Notes: generated from the sequence alone by a model not told the origin. Counted from the stretch's first letter, positions 24,929 to 34,520 are shown. The stretch: 59,054 nucleotides of DNA from Candidatus Moraniibacteriota bacterium (GCA_013334245.1 JAAXXZ010000006.1:1-59054), one strand, 5' to 3'. A program made the numbers and translations.

Positions 24929-25215
24929 AGAGTGTATAAGTTCCATTTTTAACCGCATAGATGGTGGAAAAGTCGGGTACTTATCAACGTATGAAATGGG
25001 AGATGTACGTTTTCCACAACACGAAGCGACTCTCCGTATAAGTCGCGACAGATAGAGACAGACATATTTCAGCAACAGAAAAGCTAAAATCCGCCCTATC
25101 CACATTTCCACCACGCTAATAATCATAATAGTATACATAATATATATAATACTATTCATTACAGCACCGAAGACCATGTCGACATCCGAATACTAATCAG
25201 CAGATCGAAATACCT
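24929..25215. other. Probable replication origin (oriC) between dnaA and dnaN
   Basis: A 287-nt gene-free gap with several near-consensus DnaA boxes on both strands: TTTTCCACA near 25011, CTATCCACA near 25099 and TTATCAACG near 24982. An AT-only stretch at about 25120-25160 (ATAATAGTATACATAATATA) would suit a DNA-unwinding element. The gene order rpmH, dnaA, dnaN around it supports the call. Exact boundaries cannot be fixed by eye. Confidence 0.7.
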
Positions 25216-26367
25216 ATGAAAGTCACCTGTACTCAAGAAAATCTTTCCAAAGCCCTCTCGTTTTTAGAAAGAGCCACCGGAAAACAGACCGCATTGCCTA
25301 TCCTCAGCAATTTTCTACTCCGGGTCGAAAAGGGAAAACTGAAGCTCTCATCTACGAATCTTGAGATCGGCGTCACCACCTACGTGAACGCGAAGATAGA
25401 GGGTGCGGGGGAGATAGCTGCTCCCGTGAAAATCATTTCCAACTTCGTCGGTAATCTGCCGAGTGGGGAGGTTGTTGTCATAGATGTCCAAGGAAGTGCC
25501 ATATCCCTTGAAAGCGGAGGATATGATATGAAGGTCAGGGGTCTGGATCCGAAGGATTTTCCAATCATACCGGAGAAAAAAGGGGATACGTCGTTTCATC
25601 TTCCCGCACAGGCGTTGAAATCGGCTCTCCAGAGGATATTGCCATGCGTTTCAATGAATGAGAGCCGGCTTGAGCTGACAGGCGTCAATATGCTCTTCTT
25701 AGACGATGAGGTGCATATAGCCGCCACAGACAGCTTCAGGCTCGCGGAACAGGTCCTGAGGCTTCCTGATGGTACTTCCGGCGAAGGCTACGCCTTGTTC
25801 CGGAGTCAGAATTCGTCGCTCATCCTGCCTCACATCACGATGCAGGAATTGGCCCGCATCATTTCGCCCGAAACCGATACCGTCGCCGTGACCTTCGAGG
25901 AAAATCAGGTCTTCTTCGATATCGACGGCGTGTCGGTGGTTTCGCGTATTATCAATGGAAAATATCCCGACTACAAACAGATATTGCCGAAGGAGTTTGC
26001 GTATGCGGCGAAACTGTCCCGGGAGGAGTTGCTTCGGGCTGTCAGGATGGCGGGCGTATTCGCGTCGCAAATGAGCGGAGAGATGCTTGTTTCGGTTTCA
26101 CCGGACGGCGGGGAGGTGTTGGTCGCGGCCCGATCGTCGGAGGTGGGGGAGAATCGGACGGTCATTCATGGTGAGATTTCCGGAGGTGAGCCTGTACAGA
26201 TCCTTTTCAATCCTCGTTATGTTATCGATGGCTTGAATGCGATTTCTACGGATTCCGTCTATTTTCTTCTGAATTCGCCATCCTCGCCGGCCGGATTTCG
26301 AATGATAGGCTCCGATGGGGTTATTGACCAGGATTATCTCTATATCGCCATGCCGATCAGGAAATAG
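25216..26367 (+). CDS. dnaN: DNA polymerase III sliding clamp (beta)
   Basis: 383 residues with the three-fold clamp architecture: MKVTCTQENLSKALSFLERA, ALPILSNFLLR, the second-domain ADSF-like ATDSFRLAEQVL, and the C-terminal MPIRK equivalent of MPMRL. Encircles DNA and tethers polymerase. Its stop codon TAG shares its last base with the GTG start of the next gene. Confidence 0.97.
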   Translation: MKVTCTQENLSKALSFLERATGKQTALPILSNFLLRVEKGKLKLSSTNLEIGVTTYVNAKIEGAGEIAAPVKIISNFVGNLPSGEVVVIDVQGSAISLESGGYDMKVRGLDPKDFPIIPEKKGDTSFHLPAQALKSALQRILPCVSMNESRLELTGVNMLFLDDEVHIAATDSFRLAEQVLRLPDGTSGEGYALFRSQNSSLILPHITMQELARIISPETDTVAVTFEENQVFFDIDGVSVVSRIINGKYPDYKQILPKEFAYAAKLSREELLRAVRMAGVFASQMSGEMLVSVSPDGGEVLVAARSSEVGENRTVIHGEISGGEPVQILFNPRYVIDGLNAISTDSVYFLLNSPSSPAGFRMIGSDGVIDQDYLYIAMPIRK

Positions 26368-26720
26368 TGGCACGAAATAATTTTTTATCTAGGAGAGATC
26401 ATAAATCGAATCAGCGTATGCGGCGGATCGGTGACATGATGGTAATAATGCCTGTCGCTTCCGAAACGAAGGCAAGGAAGACGGTCGCAGCCGACGAAAA
26501 GACCGTGTTTTTTCTTGCTGAAAAGGCGGTTTCCGAGTTATACGGCGTTCGAGGTCGTGAAAACGTGACGCCGAGGTATTGGAAGAGCGGAAAGCTGTTC
26601 CTTTCCTGCCGGAGTCCTCTCTGGGCGAATGAGTTGTGGATAACCCGTGATACTTTGCGGAGTCGCATCAATAATGAGCTTGGTTATGAGGGCGTGAAGG
26701 AGATTAAGACGTCGGAATAG
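26367..26720 (+). CDS. DciA-like protein (DUF721)
   Basis: 117 residues from GTG 26367. The C-terminal half, VTPRYWKSGKLFLSCRSPLW followed by ANELWITRDTLRSRINNELG, matches the DUF721/DciA core with its conserved L-x-V-x-x-x-S-x-x-W-A-x-x-L pattern; the N terminus is basic. DciA proteins load the replicative helicase DnaB where DnaC/DnaI are absent. The position right after dnaN, where recF and DUF721 genes commonly sit, fits. Assignment rests on pattern and context. Confidence 0.7.
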   Translation: MARNNFLSRRDHKSNQRMRRIGDMMVIMPVASETKARKTVAADEKTVFFLAEKAVSELYGVRGRENVTPRYWKSGKLFLSCRSPLWANELWITRDTLRSRINNELGYEGVKEIKTSE

Positions 26721-26734
26721 GAAAAAAGGTGGGT

Positions 26735-27412
26735 ATGGCTGATTTCAAGACCCATATTTCCTTCGGAATCGCGCTCGGCATACTCGGAATGATAGGAATC
26801 GTTTCCGTTTCACTCTCGAGCGACCCCGGGTTATTATTGGCGGCATTCGTGGCGGCAACCCTAGGATCGGTATTGCCTGATATCGACAGCGATTCCGGCG
26901 TTCCATACCACGTGACGTTCGGTTCGCTTGCGCTTGTGGCGGGAGCGCTCGCGTTTGCGGAATACTCCAGATATGGAGTGGTGGATTGGAGGTTGTTTCT
27001 GTATTATGCCGTCGGGACGGCGCTTTTCGTGTGGGTCGTCGTCGGGACCGTTTTCAAGCACTTCACAAGACATCGGGGAATGGCACACTCTATCCCTGCC
27101 GCGATCCTTACGGGATTATGCGCATTTATGCTCTGTTCCCGATGTGCATTCGACGACCCGGAATCATTTCTTATCGGTTCGGCCGCGTCGGTCGGATATC
27201 TCATCCATCTCGTTCTTGACGAGGTATATGCCGCGGCTAATTTCAACGGGATCATATTCTCTCCGAGCCGTTCTTTGGGGAGCGCCCTCAAGATGTTCTC
27301 ACATTCCCTGTTCATGAATGTCGTCATGTATGGAACGATCGTCTTTCTCTGCGTAGTCAATCTTCTTCGGCTGCGAACACTCTTCACGTTTTTCGTGGGG
27401 CGTTTTGACTAG
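26735..27412 (+). CDS. YdjM/DUF457-type membrane-bound metal-dependent hydrolase
   Basis: 225 residues from ATG 26735, preceded by AGGTGGG. About five hydrophobic segments, plus LGSVLPDIDSDSG, HFTRHRGMAHSIPAA and GYLIHLVLDEVYAA, the His/Asp pattern (P-D-x-D, H-R-G-x-x-H-S, H-L-x-x-D) of the DUF457/YdjM family. These are thought to be membrane phosphatase-like hydrolases; no substrate is known. Ends before the convergent PBP gene. Confidence 0.82.
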   Translation: MADFKTHISFGIALGILGMIGIVSVSLSSDPGLLLAAFVAATLGSVLPDIDSDSGVPYHVTFGSLALVAGALAFAEYSRYGVVDWRLFLYYAVGTALFVWVVVGTVFKHFTRHRGMAHSIPAAILTGLCAFMLCSRCAFDDPESFLIGSAASVGYLIHLVLDEVYAAANFNGIIFSPSRSLGSALKMFSHSLFMNVVMYGTIVFLCVVNLLRLRTLFTFFVGRFD

Positions 27413-27507
27413 GCTGGGACCCGGTATCTCGGAACACCGAAGCGGAATCGATCCATCCCTGAAAAATGAACGCAACGAGGCTGCCGCGCGGATTTTCCGT
27501 GGGAAGA

Positions 27508-27540
27508 AAAACGGCCATGACCCGAAGTCATGACCGTTAT
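27508..27540 (-). terminator. Intrinsic terminator after the class A PBP gene
   Basis: On the minus strand AACGGTCATGAC pairs with GTCATGGCCGTT over a TTCGG loop and runs into TTTTTC. Confidence 0.8.
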
Positions 27541-27553
27541 TTGAAAAACTGAC

Positions 27554-30115
27554 TTACCAACTAACCGATACGCTTTTCTCGCCACCAGCCGTATTCCCAT
27601 TCTTATCCTTGACGAGAGCTTGGATATGTATCGAAGAACCGTTCCTTTCGCTCGGGACCGCGTAGGAGGTTTCGAGAGAGTTGTTGCCCGTAGACGCGAC
27701 CTCATTCCCGTCGACGAGTATTTTCAGTGAATCCACACCGTAGGGCGCGTCGGCCTTTACCTGAATCGTTACGGACGGACCGGAACCGTCGGAAGAGACC
27801 GAAACATCCGGTCGGTAGCTCGAAAAATCGCTCTCTTTGCACTCGTCGGTCGGTGCGTCGGCGTTGACGTCACCCTTTCCTTTGTTTTTCTTGTACCAGT
27901 CTTTTACTCCCTCCTCCCACTTTTTGAATTGAGGATCGTTTTCCGGCTTTTCAGGCGCTTTGCCGAGAGGGTCGGAGCGATCAACATAGAAAAGGATGTC
28001 ATGAACGTTCACGAAGTCCTTCTTGTCCGCCTTGCTGTCCGGACAATACTCGTTCGCGAGGCAGTACTTGTTGTTCTTGCCCGGAATCTCACAGACTTTA
28101 AGGTTTTCCTGCTTGTCGAGCTCGCCGTTTAACAGTGGTTTCTTCATCCAATCCTGATCCTTGTTCTCGTCCCGAAGTCGGTTCGCGTCATATTCCGGGA
28201 ATTTCTCGATAGCCTGGTTTTGGAGCGCGAAATCCATGAATTTCCGAAAAATCGGGGCAGCTACGTTGATTCCGTCCGCGCCGGATACCATCGCCGTATT
28301 ATCGTTGTTTCCAGCCCAAACTCCCACGGCGATCTGCGGGGTGAAACCGACGGTCCAGCCGTCACGAAACTCGTTCGTCGTTCCGGTCTTCGCCGCGACC
28401 GGACGATTATCGAACCGCAATGGGTTGTTTGTGCCGAAAACCGGGGCCCGATAGTCGTTGGTCGACATGATGTGATCGAGCATGGCGACATACTTCTCAT
28501 CGACGACGCGCTCGCCGGCCGAATCCTTGAACTCTTCGAGCACGTTTCCTTTCGCGTCCTCGATCTTGAGTATGGCCGTCTTGTCCCGTCGAACGCCACC
28601 TTGTGCCAGGGTTGAGTAGGCATTCACGTGGTCGAGAAGGGTGATTTCTCCTCCTCCAAGAACGAGCGACAATCCGTACCGGTTCTCATCCTGGAGACTC
28701 GTGATGCCGAGGCTTTTCGCGAAAGTGATTGCGTCCTTCACGCCGACGAGGTAGAGCGTCTTTACGGCGGGAATGTTGAGTGACTGCGCGAGTGTCTCCT
28801 TCATCGGCATCGGGCCATTGAACTTCCCGTTGTAATTCTGCGGCTTGTAATCCTTTCCCTCGTCCGTGCTGAAATTCGTTTCTGTGTCGTAGAGGATCGT
28901 CTCCGGGGTATAGCCTTTCGTGAACGCATCGAGATAGACATACGGCTTGAAGGACGAGCCCGGCTGCCGTTCCCGGATAGCGACGTTCACCTGGCCGTCG
29001 ATTGCCCTGTCGAAGTAGTCGCGCGAGCCGACCATGGCGAGTACCTGTCCCGTTTTCGGGTCCATAGCGACAAGAGAGGCGTTCTCCGCCTTCCATTTCC
29101 GCTCGTTCTCTACCGCCTGATCGTGAACGATCCGCTGTGCCTCCTCCTGTTTGTCCCAGTCAAGTGTCGTATAGACCTTGAGACCCATCGACTCCACGGC
29201 GCTCTCGCCGTATTTTTGTGAAAGATAGTCCTTTACGAACATGACGAAGTGGGGAGCCGCGATGATGTCTTTCTGTGTAGCTATCTTGTCGAGCGTCTTC
29301 TCCGCGATGGCGGCATCCGCTTCCTCTTGGGTGATATAACCGAGCTTCGCCATCTGTTGGAGCGCCTTGTCTTTGCGGACGATCAGCCGGTCGACATGGG
29401 AGCCATACGGCGAATAGTAGGTCGGCGCATTCGGAAGCGATGCGAGGACGGCCGATTCATCGAGCGAAAGATCTTTCGCGGGCTTTCCGAAAAATGTCTG
29501 TGCGGCCGCCTCGATCCCGTACGCGTTCGATCCGTAGGGAATCTCGTTCAGATACATGCCGAGAATCTCGTCCTTGCCGAATTTTTGCTCGATTTCAAGC
29601 GAGAGCAGGACCTCCTTCACCTTTCGGACAAGCGTTTTTTCGTTCGTCAGAAGCGAGTTTTTCACGAATTGCTGGGTTATGGTCGATCCTCCCTGGGCGG
29701 CGCCGCCCCGTACGACATCCTTGAAGACGGCACGGAGAATGGAGGACAGTTTGATGCCGTGGTGCGAATAGAAATCCTGATCTTCGAGGACAAGCGTCGC
29801 GACCTGGACGCTTTTCGGGATATCGGCAAACGCGACGATAGTCCTTTTTTCCTCGCCGTGAACGTCATAGAGCAGGTGTTCGCCGGATCGGTCGTAAATC
29901 TTCGTGGATTCCGGTATGACGCGAGAGTTGACTTTCCCAGGGCTCGGCAAATCCTTCGCGACCCATGCGAAGAGCGCAATCGCGATGATGAACACCGTTC
30001 CGGCGCCCCAAAGGGCGATACGCCCGAGGATTTTCGGCCATTCGCGCCTGTCAGCTTCGGACAATCTCCGCCACCTGCCGTCCGATGGCCGGAATCGGTC
30101 AAAAAGTCTTTTCAT
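27554..30115 (-). CDS. Class A penicillin-binding protein (transglycosylase/transpeptidase)
   Basis: 853 residues from ATG 30115 (MKRLFDRFRP). A membrane anchor (GTVFIIAIALFAWVAKDL) is followed by a GT51 transglycosylase domain with EDQDFYSHHGI and QGGSTITQQFVKN. The transpeptidase domain has the S-x-x-K serine in PGSSFKPYVY, an S-x-N motif in AQSLNIPAV and K-T-G in AAKTGTTNEF. Past about residue 690 is a Cys-containing linker (CEIPGKNNKYCLANEYC) and a final beta-sandwich domain of about 85 residues (VTIQVKADAPYGVDSLKILV). Builds and cross-links peptidoglycan outside the membrane. Full PBP1A-like length. Confidence 0.95.
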   Translation of the reverse strand: MKRLFDRFRPSDGRWRRLSEADRREWPKILGRIALWGAGTVFIIAIALFAWVAKDLPSPGKVNSRVIPESTKIYDRSGEHLLYDVHGEEKRTIVAFADIPKSVQVATLVLEDQDFYSHHGIKLSSILRAVFKDVVRGGAAQGGSTITQQFVKNSLLTNEKTLVRKVKEVLLSLEIEQKFGKDEILGMYLNEIPYGSNAYGIEAAAQTFFGKPAKDLSLDESAVLASLPNAPTYYSPYGSHVDRLIVRKDKALQQMAKLGYITQEEADAAIAEKTLDKIATQKDIIAAPHFVMFVKDYLSQKYGESAVESMGLKVYTTLDWDKQEEAQRIVHDQAVENERKWKAENASLVAMDPKTGQVLAMVGSRDYFDRAIDGQVNVAIRERQPGSSFKPYVYLDAFTKGYTPETILYDTETNFSTDEGKDYKPQNYNGKFNGPMPMKETLAQSLNIPAVKTLYLVGVKDAITFAKSLGITSLQDENRYGLSLVLGGGEITLLDHVNAYSTLAQGGVRRDKTAILKIEDAKGNVLEEFKDSAGERVVDEKYVAMLDHIMSTNDYRAPVFGTNNPLRFDNRPVAAKTGTTNEFRDGWTVGFTPQIAVGVWAGNNDNTAMVSGADGINVAAPIFRKFMDFALQNQAIEKFPEYDANRLRDENKDQDWMKKPLLNGELDKQENLKVCEIPGKNNKYCLANEYCPDSKADKKDFVNVHDILFYVDRSDPLGKAPEKPENDPQFKKWEEGVKDWYKKNKGKGDVNADAPTDECKESDFSSYRPDVSVSSDGSGPSVTIQVKADAPYGVDSLKILVDGNEVASTGNNSLETSYAVPSERNGSSIHIQALVKDKNGNTAGGEKSVSVSW

Positions 30116-30181
30116 AAGCAAAAATCAGCTTTTGTAGGCTGATTTTACCATGAAACACGACCGAATTCAACGTGCGAAACC

Positions 30182-32050
30182 TCAGTGTTTTCCATCAAGC
30201 GTATAGTTTCCTTTTATCCGATCCCAGATTTCCAAGCTATAAAATTTCGGATCGATAACGTTATCCGGATCGACAAATCCGTTTCCGCAAAGAAAACGTA
30301 GCGCTTCGGAGTTCGCGCTTCCTATATAGAGCAGTTTCTCGATGCCTTGTTCCTTGAATGCCCGAAAAACCTCGGTTTGTTCCAGGTATGCCGTATCCTT
30401 GCTGTGAACAAGGAATGACGACTGCCTGTCAAGGCCCAGTTCGTTCACGAACAGTCGTTTCGCTCTATTGATTGAGCGTTTTAGCGCCGAAACCGCTTCG
30501 TTTCGAAAGCCATCCTTATCCAGTATGCCCGCATCCCGTTTCGCTCGGGACAGGGAAAGCATGCTCTCATAGTGAGCCTCGACGCACTCGAGATATGAGC
30601 CGCCTTCGAGTTTCTTGCTCATGGCGCGCGTATAATGCGGTCCGGGAAGAAAGGATGTGCCGAAGGCGTTTCGTGAAACGAAGTCCTGGTTACGCATCGC
30701 GGCGCATTCCGCGAACGGGGCCCATCTGCCGGCGCCTGAGCGCTTGAATATCCGAAGGGGAAGAAGTTCCTTGTTTGTATGCTGGAGTACATGGCCCTCG
30801 ATTTCATGGGCAAGGGTCGGAAGAACGTCCATGACTGAAAGATCTTTCCTCGGCCCTTTCACTGTTTTTGACTTCGGATCAGTTGAGAATCCGCTCGCAT
30901 CATATCGTTCATGGAGTACAAAACGCCATTTGCCATCGGGTGCTGGCGTTGGATCGTCCGGGTCGAATGTGTCTGAGCCGAACGCGCTAAGTAGTCCGTA
31001 CCGGCTGAGTAGCTCGTCGCCTATCGACTGGGTTTCTCCGAACGTCAGTGACTTGGCGCCAATTCTTTCGGGGTCAAGGCCGAGGTTTTCCAACGAGTCC
31101 TTCTCGTGAAGCGTGGATTTGATGATTTCTTCCTCGATTGAGTCGGCATAACGCGCCAGTTCCTCCCCGACCTGTTTTTGCCAGCCGTTCGAATCGTGCT
31201 CCTCGGAAGCGCCGTGAATGACCTTGTCCATTCGGGAGAGGTCCGTTTCCGGGTTTTCCGTAATGGAAGAAAGCTGCAGAAGCGCTTTTTCCGGATCGCT
31301 CAAGGATTCCTGGCCGAGCAGGGTGCGTTTTTCTTTCAATGACGCCGCAGCCTGGGATGACCCGATAATCATCTCGTTGACTCGTCTCGAATACAGGTCC
31401 AACGTGTCCGATAACACACGTTCCATTTCCTGGCCGAGATGCGGACCGTTCACGAGCTCCGAATGGAATTTTTTCAACGCCCCTTTGAACTGTCTGAGCC
31501 GCTCAGAACGCCGAAGACTTTCTTCCGGCGTGAGAAGGAGATGAATCCTGTCAGGGGCGGTGGCGTTCCGAATGTCTATAGCCGCGTCTTCATCCATGGT
31601 CGCGGAGAGTTCCGAGAACAGGCTCTGCTCGTGATAGTCGTTCGAGCGTCGAAAGAAATTGGTGCGGTCCTTTCCGTTTGCCGAGAGTATCTCCGGAACG
31701 TGCCCGAGAAGGAAGCGCTTCACGGAATCGGAATCATCGCCGTCCACGGATATGCCGAACAGCTTTTCAAATGAGGCCCGACCTTTCTCGGTAAGGAGGT
31801 ATTCCGTATACGCGGTGGCGCTTTTCGGAGAGAGAGAGTATATCTTTTCCAACGTTTCTCCCAGCGCGTTCTCGAATCGGATGAACGCCGCCCTTTCGGA
31901 TTCGCTTAGCGGATGCCTGTCCTGCGCCGCCTCCATCTCGCTCCTGATTTCCTTCGCGTCTTCGCCGACGCGTTCAAACACGCGTGGCTTATAGAGCGGT
32001 TGCTGTTCCTGTTTCCGGGGAATCGATGTCGACAGTTCCGATGGTGTCAT
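30182..32050 (-). CDS. DUF1704 zinc metallopeptidase (QEGLA/MATCAP-like)
   Basis: About 622 residues if started at ATG 32050. This overlaps the ATP-grasp gene by 62 nt; ATG 32110 or ATG 31936 (preceded by AGGAG) are alternatives. The zincin site is LAHEIEGHVLQH (H-E-x-x-x-H). The downstream segment APFAECAAM stands where relatives have Q-E-G-L-A, keeping the Glu. Known DUF1704 relatives include tyrosine/peptide carboxypeptidases and bacterial proteins coded beside ATP-grasp ligases. Last gene of the four-gene module starting with the 7TM protein; I infer it trims or releases a peptide made by the ligases. Confidence 0.8.
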   Translation of the reverse strand: MTPSELSTSIPRKQEQQPLYKPRVFERVGEDAKEIRSEMEAAQDRHPLSESERAAFIRFENALGETLEKIYSLSPKSATAYTEYLLTEKGRASFEKLFGISVDGDDSDSVKRFLLGHVPEILSANGKDRTNFFRRSNDYHEQSLFSELSATMDEDAAIDIRNATAPDRIHLLLTPEESLRRSERLRQFKGALKKFHSELVNGPHLGQEMERVLSDTLDLYSRRVNEMIIGSSQAAASLKEKRTLLGQESLSDPEKALLQLSSITENPETDLSRMDKVIHGASEEHDSNGWQKQVGEELARYADSIEEEIIKSTLHEKDSLENLGLDPERIGAKSLTFGETQSIGDELLSRYGLLSAFGSDTFDPDDPTPAPDGKWRFVLHERYDASGFSTDPKSKTVKGPRKDLSVMDVLPTLAHEIEGHVLQHTNKELLPLRIFKRSGAGRWAPFAECAAMRNQDFVSRNAFGTSFLPGPHYTRAMSKKLEGGSYLECVEAHYESMLSLSRAKRDAGILDKDGFRNEAVSALKRSINRAKRLFVNELGLDRQSSFLVHSKDTAYLEQTEVFRAFKEQGIEKLLYIGSANSEALRFLCGNGFVDPDNVIDPKFYSLEIWDRIKGNYTLDGKH

Positions 32051-33080
32051 GGCGTTTCGTGTCGTTGCGGAGGCTGGGAAAAATTTCCTCAAGAAGGATC
32101 GATGAGACATCGGTATCGCCGCCTTCGACGAGTGGGGCCTCGTGCATATTGTAATACGGATTGCAGTTCACTTCGAGGACGACGTAATTTCCCGGCTCGG
32201 CTTCGGCCGAGATGTCCTTTACGAGGAAATCGATTCCGGCGAAATCGAGCCCGGCTATTTCCATGGACCGGATACAGATATCGCGAAACGAGGGGTGCAT
32301 CAGATGGAGTGAATTTATGGCGCGACCTCCGTCCGTCATGTTCATGTTGTTTCGGAGTCGGACCGTCCGTCCGGCCTCGACGACCGAATCCGTCGTCAGT
32401 CGTTCGCGTTTCAGGGTATCCATCGCGACCTCGTCGAGACGAAGCTTGTATCCTGCCGGCCTCGAATCATTGAAGGCCTCGATGAGCTCGCGGACGGTCG
32501 AAACGCCGGTTCCCGTCACCGATGCGGGGGTCTTTTCCGTGCACGCGATGACGGATCCCTTGAAGACGAGCAAACGATACTCCCGTCCGACGAACATCTC
32601 CTCGACCAGGAACGTATCCCGCTTGAAGTCATGTTCCCGTTTCGCGGAGCGGAAATCGCGGATCGCCTGCCGGAGTTCGGAGGCGTTCCGTATATCCCAG
32701 CTTACCCCGCGAGACATCGAACCGTGGGTCGGCTTGAGAATGACCGGGTATCGGAGTACTCCCTCCCTCATCGCGCGGAGCGCGCTTTCCGTGGAGTCGG
32801 CTACGAATCCCTTCGGGACTTCCACGCCGACTTCGTTCAAGATGAGCTTGGTCATTTCCTTGTCTCTCGTGAGGTTGGTCATGAGCTTCCACGCGGGAGC
32901 ATTCGCTCCGTTCATGAAAAAAGACTTTCCGCCGTGCCGCATGCGTATAAGCGCCTTCTCTCCCTCCTCCGACAAAAGCGCGACCTCGATGCCATATCGG
33001 ACGGCTCTCTTCAGCAGGGATCGGAATCCTCCATGACGTATCTTTTTCTGCACCGCCTCCTCGTCGAGTATCGTTATCAT
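31989..33080 (-). CDS. Cyanophycin-synthetase/glutathione-synthase-like ATP-grasp ligase
   Basis: 363 residues. ATP-grasp features in order: VILKPTHGSMSRGVSWDI (nucleotide-binding strand and Gly-rich loop), FLVEEMFVGREYRLLVFKGS, RLRNNMNMTDGGRAINSLHL, and AGIDFLVKDI followed by VLEVNCNPYYNMHE with metal-binding Glu and Asn. The N-N-x-x-x-G-G and A-G-(V/I)-D segments are those of cyanophycin synthetase and related amino-acid ligases. Joins a carboxylate to an amine at the cost of ATP. Lies 12 nt after the ligase/protease fusion gene, in the same transcript. Confidence 0.85.
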   Translation of the reverse strand: MITILDEEAVQKKIRHGGFRSLLKRAVRYGIEVALLSEEGEKALIRMRHGGKSFFMNGANAPAWKLMTNLTRDKEMTKLILNEVGVEVPKGFVADSTESALRAMREGVLRYPVILKPTHGSMSRGVSWDIRNASELRQAIRDFRSAKREHDFKRDTFLVEEMFVGREYRLLVFKGSVIACTEKTPASVTGTGVSTVRELIEAFNDSRPAGYKLRLDEVAMDTLKRERLTTDSVVEAGRTVRLRNNMNMTDGGRAINSLHLMHPSFRDICIRSMEIAGLDFAGIDFLVKDISAEAEPGNYVVLEVNCNPYYNMHEAPLVEGGDTDVSSILLEEIFPSLRNDTKRHDTIGTVDIDSPETGTATAL

Positions 33081-33092
33081 GACGTGGTTCGA

Positions 33093-34520
33093 TTACCGTT
33101 TAGCGGGACTGCTGCCCGTGTTTGTGCGTTTCGTGACGTCGACCAAAAAACGGGCAAGGCTTTTTCTTCCTATAATCATCGGATATTCGAGACCCGATCG
33201 GTCGATGATGGTTGCCCGGGCCGGAATCCGTAGCCCGTCAACCTCGATTTCCGTGCGGATGGCGACTCGGTATGTCGTGCCGCTGGCGGACTTGATCGGG
33301 ATGGTCGCGACGACGTCTTGGATGTGTTCGAACATCTTCCAACGTTCCGTACGCGTGAGTTCCGATATCTCGTCCCAGTCCTTGGCGGCCTCGAGGTATC
33401 CGTCGACCGTCTTTCCGTATCCGAGATCGCGAGCCAGGTCGATATCTATCGACGTCGAGTCGGCTCCCGTGTCTATCTTGGCCTCGACGACTATTTCCTT
33501 TCCGTCCTTTCCGAAGAGGCGAACCTTTTCTACGGACCCGATGACACGCTTTCCGGAGAGCTCCTCGATTTCCTCCTCGATCTCTCCGCCGAAGAGGTTC
33601 TTCCCGAGGAGGATGCCTCGCTCGGTCGTCTTCACCTTGAGGCCCTTCACCCTATCCAGCCGACCCTTGAGTCCCGTGAGATTGGCGATCTGTATGGAGA
33701 GGCCAGGACGGGCGTTGAGTTCGAGAAGCACCGGGCCGCGATCGCGATCGATGGCGATATCCGCCCCGAGAAAGCCGAGTCCGGAAACGGATTGTGACTC
33801 GACCGCTATCCGCAGAATCTCGTTCCAGTAGGGGATCCGGATTCCGGAGAGAGCGAGCCGTGTTTTCGGAACGTATTCGATGATGAACGATTTTCCAACG
33901 ACGGCACTTGTCGTGGTTCCGGTCGCGAGGTCGATGCCGAGTCCTATCGCGCCCTGTTGCAGGTTCGCCTTGCCGTCGGATTCCCGTGTGGGGAGACGGA
34001 GCATGGCCATGACGGGAACCTTGTTAAAAACGATGACGCGGATGTCGGGGATTCCCTTGTATGCGTACGGCTTGAACAGCTTGAGCAGCTTCAGACGTTC
34101 CTCGAAGAACGCGATATCCGGCGTGTTCGTAAGCGAATACGATCCGTCGAGAATGTTGCGAATGTGCGCCTTGAGATCGTCGACGGTCACGACGGACCCG
34201 TTCGCCTTGACCCAGGCGTCGGTTCGACCGCGCCTCCGTCCGTAAACGATGAGTATACCTTCTCCGCCGAAGCCCCGATTCGGTTTGAGCGCGAAGCTTC
34301 CCGGTAGCGAATCCCAGTCGAAGGTATCGAGCTCCGCATGGTTTCTGATGCGCGCGACAAGGCCCGGAACGGGAAGTCCGTTCTTTCGGAGCAACCGTTT
34401 CGCGAGAAGTTTGTTGTCGGCGAACTCTCGGCTGCGGCGCCGGTTCAACGGACGCACGTAGTCGAGATTTCGTGCGTTCATGCCGAGGACCTCGCGGCTG
34501 TTTCGAAGCAGTTCGAACAT
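33093..34520 (-). CDS. Fusion of alpha-L-glutamate-ligase-like ATP-grasp domain and retropepsin-like (RimB/Zn_protease family) domain
   Basis: 475 residues. Residues 1 to about 300 are a RimK-like ATP-grasp domain: NKLLAKRLLRKNGLPVPGLV, SFALKPNRGFGGEGILIVYG, IPDIRVIVFNKVPVMAMLRL and VLLELNARPGLSIQIAN. Residues about 330-465 match the family annotated as ATP-dependent zinc protease, now known to be retropepsin-like: VEAKIDTGADSTSIDIDLAR with the catalytic D-T-G-A, then IIGRKSLARF. The two activities are usually coded by separate neighbouring genes. I infer that the ligase half adds amino acids to a carrier or peptide and the other half cleaves it. Starts four nucleotides after the 7TM gene. 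Confidence 0.85.
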   Translation of the reverse strand: MFELLRNSREVLGMNARNLDYVRPLNRRRSREFADNKLLAKRLLRKNGLPVPGLVARIRNHAELDTFDWDSLPGSFALKPNRGFGGEGILIVYGRRRGRTDAWVKANGSVVTVDDLKAHIRNILDGSYSLTNTPDIAFFEERLKLLKLFKPYAYKGIPDIRVIVFNKVPVMAMLRLPTRESDGKANLQQGAIGLGIDLATGTTTSAVVGKSFIIEYVPKTRLALSGIRIPYWNEILRIAVESQSVSGLGFLGADIAIDRDRGPVLLELNARPGLSIQIANLTGLKGRLDRVKGLKVKTTERGILLGKNLFGGEIEEEIEELSGKRVIGSVEKVRLFGKDGKEIVVEAKIDTGADSTSIDIDLARDLGYGKTVDGYLEAAKDWDEISELTRTERWKMFEHIQDVVATIPIKSASGTTYRVAIRTEIEVDGLRIPARATIIDRSGLEYPMIIGRKSLARFLVDVTKRTNTGSSPAKR

